A stretch of 64,000 nucleotides of DNA from UBA2266 sp964406945. GTDB taxonomy: Bacteria; Planctomycetota; Phycisphaerae; Sedimentisphaerales; Anaerobacaceae. Shown one piece after another: positions 61,594 to 64,000 of the stretch (the first letter of the stretch is position 1; each line of letters begins with the position of its first letter). The stretch spans positions 8,603 to 72,602 of the forward strand of contig CAYOTO010000016.1 in NCBI GenBank assembly GCA_964406945.1. The letters are read 5' to 3'. The position numbers and the translations under genes were made by a program. The notes below the pieces were generated by a model. It was not told the origin of the DNA and ran no database searches. It saw only the letters and a program-made list of their open reading frames with translations.

Positions 61594-62157
61594 TCATGCG
61601 AGGAGGGCTGTGAGGAGGATTTTGAGGCCTATTGCTATGAGGATTATTCCGCCGACGGCCTCCATCGGGATCTCGAAGAAGTGGCCGAAGCGTTTGCCGA
61701 TCCATACGCCGAGCAGGGACAGGACGAATGTAATAATGCCGATGATCGCGACGGCCAGGGCGACGGAGGCGACCACGAGCGAGAGGGTGATGCCTATGAC
61801 AAGGGCGTCGATACTGGTTGCGACCGAAAGAGCCAGCAGGACGGGCAGGCTTGCCGGGTCGAAATTGCTGCTTTCGGCTTCTTTGATCTTGAACGATTCG
61901 TAGATCATTTTTGCGCCGACTGCCAGGAGCAGGGCGAATGCGATCCAGTGGCCGACCGATTCGACATAAACCTTGAGGGCCGAGCCGGCGAGGGAGCCAA
62001 GCAGAGGCATGAAGGCCTGAAAGGCGCCGAAAAAGGCGGCCATGCGCAGGGCGTGGCGAATGCGCAAACGGGTGTAGGCCGCTCCGCTTACCACCGAAAC
62101 AGCAAACGCATCCATCGCCAGGGCGATTGCCAGTGTTGTTATTGTAATGTACTGCAT
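61594..62157 (-). CDS. mntP: Manganese efflux pump MntP
   Basis: A 187-residue membrane protein with six helices and the two conserved repeats of the MntP (DUF204) family: ALAMDAFAVSV in helix 1 and ATSIDALVIGI in helix 4, whose aspartates are needed for manganese export in the E. coli protein. The length matches the family. It protects cells from excess Mn(II). No yybP-ykoY-type manganese riboswitch was recognised in the 113 bases before its start. Single gene on the - strand. Confidence 0.92.
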   Translation of the reverse strand: MQYITITTLAIALAMDAFAVSVVSGAAYTRLRIRHALRMAAFFGAFQAFMPLLGSLAGSALKVYVESVGHWIAFALLLAVGAKMIYESFKIKEAESSNFDPASLPVLLALSVATSIDALVIGITLSLVVASVALAVAIIGIITFVLSLLGVWIGKRFGHFFEIPMEAVGGIILIAIGLKILLTALLA

Positions 62158-62270
62158 AAAGTGCTAATCCGCAGCTCTTAAATTAGCGAACCGAGCAGTT
62201 GGGAGCAAGTGCAAATGAAGAATGAACAGCCGGTTCGACATAGTTGCGGGCTAAGCAATCGACGGCGTCA

Positions 62271-63212
62271 CTAAATGGGGGTAAGGGTTAAGAGGGTTAT
62301 TTCGGGTGGGGCGAGGAATCTTGCTTTGGGTGCGGGGCGGGCTTCGAAGCCTATTCCTCTGTTGACGTAGAGGGTTGTGTTGTCGACTCGGTAGAGGCCG
62401 GATTCGTATTTTTTGCCGTGCTTCTGGAGGGTTATAATTGCTCCATAGAACGGCAGTGCGATCTGGCCGCCGTGGGTGTGACCGGCCAGATACAGGTCTA
62501 CGTTGAGGCCGGCGAGGTCTTCGATGTGGTTGCTCGTGTGGTGCAGAAGTATGCTGAATTTGTCCGGCGGGACAGGATCGAGAAGGGCAGGGAGGTTGCG
62601 GCGACTTCGGCGGTCGGAATCGAGGCCGGAGATGACGATCCGGTCGCCGTCTTTTGTTACCGTAACGGACCGGTCTTGGAGCAGTTGAAAGCCCGTCTCG
62701 GCGAAGAGGTCGAAGTCGTTTCGGTATGGCGCGTCGAAGTTGCCGTATATTGCGAATTTTCCGAGCGGGGCTTCGAGGGCGGCCATGGTTCGGCGAAAGA
62801 CGGGCAGGCCTTTCGGGTGGCGCAGGGCGTCGCCGGTAAAGACTATGATGTCGGGTTCGAGGTTGTTGACCATTCGAATGACTTTGTCTTCGGTGAATGG
62901 TTCGGTGTCGCAGTGGAGGTCGGAAATCTGGACTATTCGAAAGTCCGCGGCGGCGAGTTTGCGGGTGGGTATGTCTATTCGGGTTACTTCGACCAGATGC
63001 GACTCGATGAATCTGGCGTACAAAAAGCAGGCGACGCCCAGGAGGGCCAGGACGTGCAGCGCGACGGCTGGTTTGTTGAGCAGTATTTTTCGGGGGCTGC
63101 GGCGTGTGAATCGGGCGGTCAGGACGGCTGCGAACAGGGCGAATTCGAACGTGTATATGGCGAGGATTGGGATGACAAAGAGCAGAAGGGATATTTTTTC
63201 TTGAAGGGACAT
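62271..63212 (-). CDS. Membrane-anchored metallophosphoesterase with altered GNHD motif
   Basis: A 313-residue calcineurin-like phosphoesterase. Two N-terminal helices (about 8-33 and 48-66) anchor it. The metal-binding motifs are ISDLHCD, FTGDALRHP, LLHHTSN and LAGHTHGGQ. The motif that is normally GNHD/E reads GNFD, so the histidine that acts as proton donor is replaced by Phe, while the metal-binding Asn is kept. Members such as YkuE or YaeI act on lipids or cell-wall compounds. Activity may be reduced or different. It begins one base before the stop of the upstream DUF1638 gene, so both form an operon. Confidence 0.87.
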   Translation of the reverse strand: MSLQEKISLLLFVIPILAIYTFEFALFAAVLTARFTRRSPRKILLNKPAVALHVLALLGVACFLYARFIESHLVEVTRIDIPTRKLAAADFRIVQISDLHCDTEPFTEDKVIRMVNNLEPDIIVFTGDALRHPKGLPVFRRTMAALEAPLGKFAIYGNFDAPYRNDFDLFAETGFQLLQDRSVTVTKDGDRIVISGLDSDRRSRRNLPALLDPVPPDKFSILLHHTSNHIEDLAGLNVDLYLAGHTHGGQIALPFYGAIITLQKHGKKYESGLYRVDNTTLYVNRGIGFEARPAPKARFLAPPEITLLTLTPI

Positions 63213-63213
63213 C

Positions 63214-63930
63214 TCAGTCGGCTTCCACTATGCGGTCTGAATTGACGTCGTCGGCGATTTTCTTGCCGGGCGGGACTACGAGGAAGTCTTCTTCGTTCCA
63301 TTTGCCGTCGAGGAACCTCTGGAACAGGTCCGAGGCGCCGGGGAATTCGTCGTATTCGAGTTCGAGAAATTCGGCGGCTTTTCTGGTGTGGTCCTTGTAG
63401 TGGTCGGTATGGGGCATTTGCCAGTCGATATATGTTGTTCGGCGGTAGTCTTCGAGCCAGGCGCGTTCGGCTTCCATGAGGTATTGTGCGTTGTCGGCGC
63501 CGTATTTTTCTTCGTATTCGCGGAGTTTCTTCTCGTGGCGTTCGGGTCCGGGCGTGTCGCCGAATTCGATCCAGCCGGGGCTGTACCAGTAGGTGCCGGG
63601 GTGGGCGTCGAAGTATTTTTTGTACTTTTCCTTCGAGCCGAGCAGGAGTGTGATGCAGTCGTGTGCCCGTGGGACTACAATTGGGATTTCGGCGGACAGG
63701 CCTACGATGCCGTTGGAGCACAGGCCGTAGCCGAGCAATGACGCGTCGAACCGGTTGCCCTGGATGTCCTGGGTGCGGGTCAGGGCGTGGCGGACTCGTT
63801 CACGCAGTTTGTCGGGGGTGTTGTGCAGGCCCTGTTCGAGGAAGACGATGTCGACGATGTTGGGGCTGCGGGCGGCGCAGAGATAGGCTTCTCTCTGTAG
63901 GACTTTGCAGGCTATAAGTTGTAAACGCAT
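63214..63930 (-). CDS. DUF1638-family protein
   Basis: A 238-residue cytoplasmic protein of the DUF1638 family, whose members often occur near corrinoid methyltransferase or cobalamin-related genes; its biochemical role is unknown to me. Family-like blocks are LQLIACKVLQREAYLC near the start, LLGYGLCSNGIVGL, IPIVVPRAHDCITLLLGS and GTYWYSPGWIEFG. ATG 63930 is selected because conserved sequence begins there; a reading from 63996 adds 22 residues with no family similarity. Cysteines in CKVL, GLCSN and HDCIT might bind a metal. The metallophosphoesterase gene follows directly. Confidence 0.8.
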   Translation of the reverse strand: MRLQLIACKVLQREAYLCAARSPNIVDIVFLEQGLHNTPDKLRERVRHALTRTQDIQGNRFDASLLGYGLCSNGIVGLSAEIPIVVPRAHDCITLLLGSKEKYKKYFDAHPGTYWYSPGWIEFGDTPGPERHEKKLREYEEKYGADNAQYLMEAERAWLEDYRRTTYIDWQMPHTDHYKDHTRKAAEFLELEYDEFPGASDLFQRFLDGKWNEEDFLVVPPGKKIADDVNSDRIVEAD

Positions 63931-64000
63931 AAAAAGAAGATCAAAACTAAAGTGAAAAATGCCTGATCCAGGGCTCAGCCCAGGGCTGACGGCCATTTGA

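Noticed and set aside
62158..62270. Manganese (yybP-ykoY) riboswitch before mntP
   Set aside because: The 113-base region is short and lacks the conserved loops of this riboswitch.

Overview
The window reads as chromosome from an anaerobic or facultative member of the Planctomycetota, most likely the class Phycisphaerae (Sedimentisphaerales-like). This is an inference from gene content: many PQQ-like beta-propeller proteins without PQQ enzymes, pseudopilin-type proteins ending in an H-x-DG-like motif, Tat-exported Gfo/Idh/MocA oxidoreductases, a sulfatase, a HzsA/SUMF1-type multidomain protein, a GH3-family adenylating enzyme, and [4Fe-4S]-rich electron carriers. No rRNA, intact tRNA, CRISPR array or intact mobile element was found.

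Region 1 (1-7.6 kb, + strand): a tightly packed operon entering from the left edge: truncated propeller protein, GT4 glycosyltransferase, LolD/MacB-type ATPase, large FtsX-type permease, second propeller protein. Region 2 (7.57-17.3 kb, + strand): a near-consensus sigma-70 promoter followed by eight head-to-tail genes: membrane-anchored NHL propeller, 78-aa tetra-cysteine protein, Tat-exported NapG-like ferredoxin, NapH/NosR-like membrane Fe-S protein, membrane-anchored propeller, NuoE-NuoF-ferredoxin fusion, [2Fe-2S]/FAD/NuoG-like protein, and HtrA-like lipoprotein protease. Together these look like a path for electrons between NADH and the cell envelope. No known terminal reductase or hydrogenase is present. 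This is the strongest candidate for an undescribed system.

Region 3 (17.35-22.9 kb, - strand): a complete glycine-cleavage operon gcvT-gcvH-gcvPA-gcvPB with an envelope protein of unknown role as its last gene. Region 4 (23.1-39.3 kb): secreted or envelope catabolic genes: a BNR-repeat protein, oligoendopeptidase F, a di-heme HzsA-like/SUMF1 protein, an SGNH hydrolase, two tandem Gfo/Idh/MocA oxidoreductases, a split aconitase X, a dipeptidyl peptidase IV and a sulfatase.

Region 5 (39.5-53.05 kb): an enolase-superfamily gene and GH3 gene on the - strand, and a ketopantoate-reductase-like, nitroreductase, and SDR-alpha/beta-hydrolase fusion on the + strand. A TetR-OMF-MFP-RND efflux operon follows, with twin palindromic operators over its promoter. 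It resembles a small-molecule biosynthesis and export locus.

Region 6 (53-64 kb): looser gene spacing, with a possible integrative-element scar, REP-like palindromes, another propeller protein, an S24-type repressor, two pseudopilin-like proteins, a hybrid histidine kinase, a sulfotransferase, MntP, a metallophosphoesterase and a DUF1638 protein.
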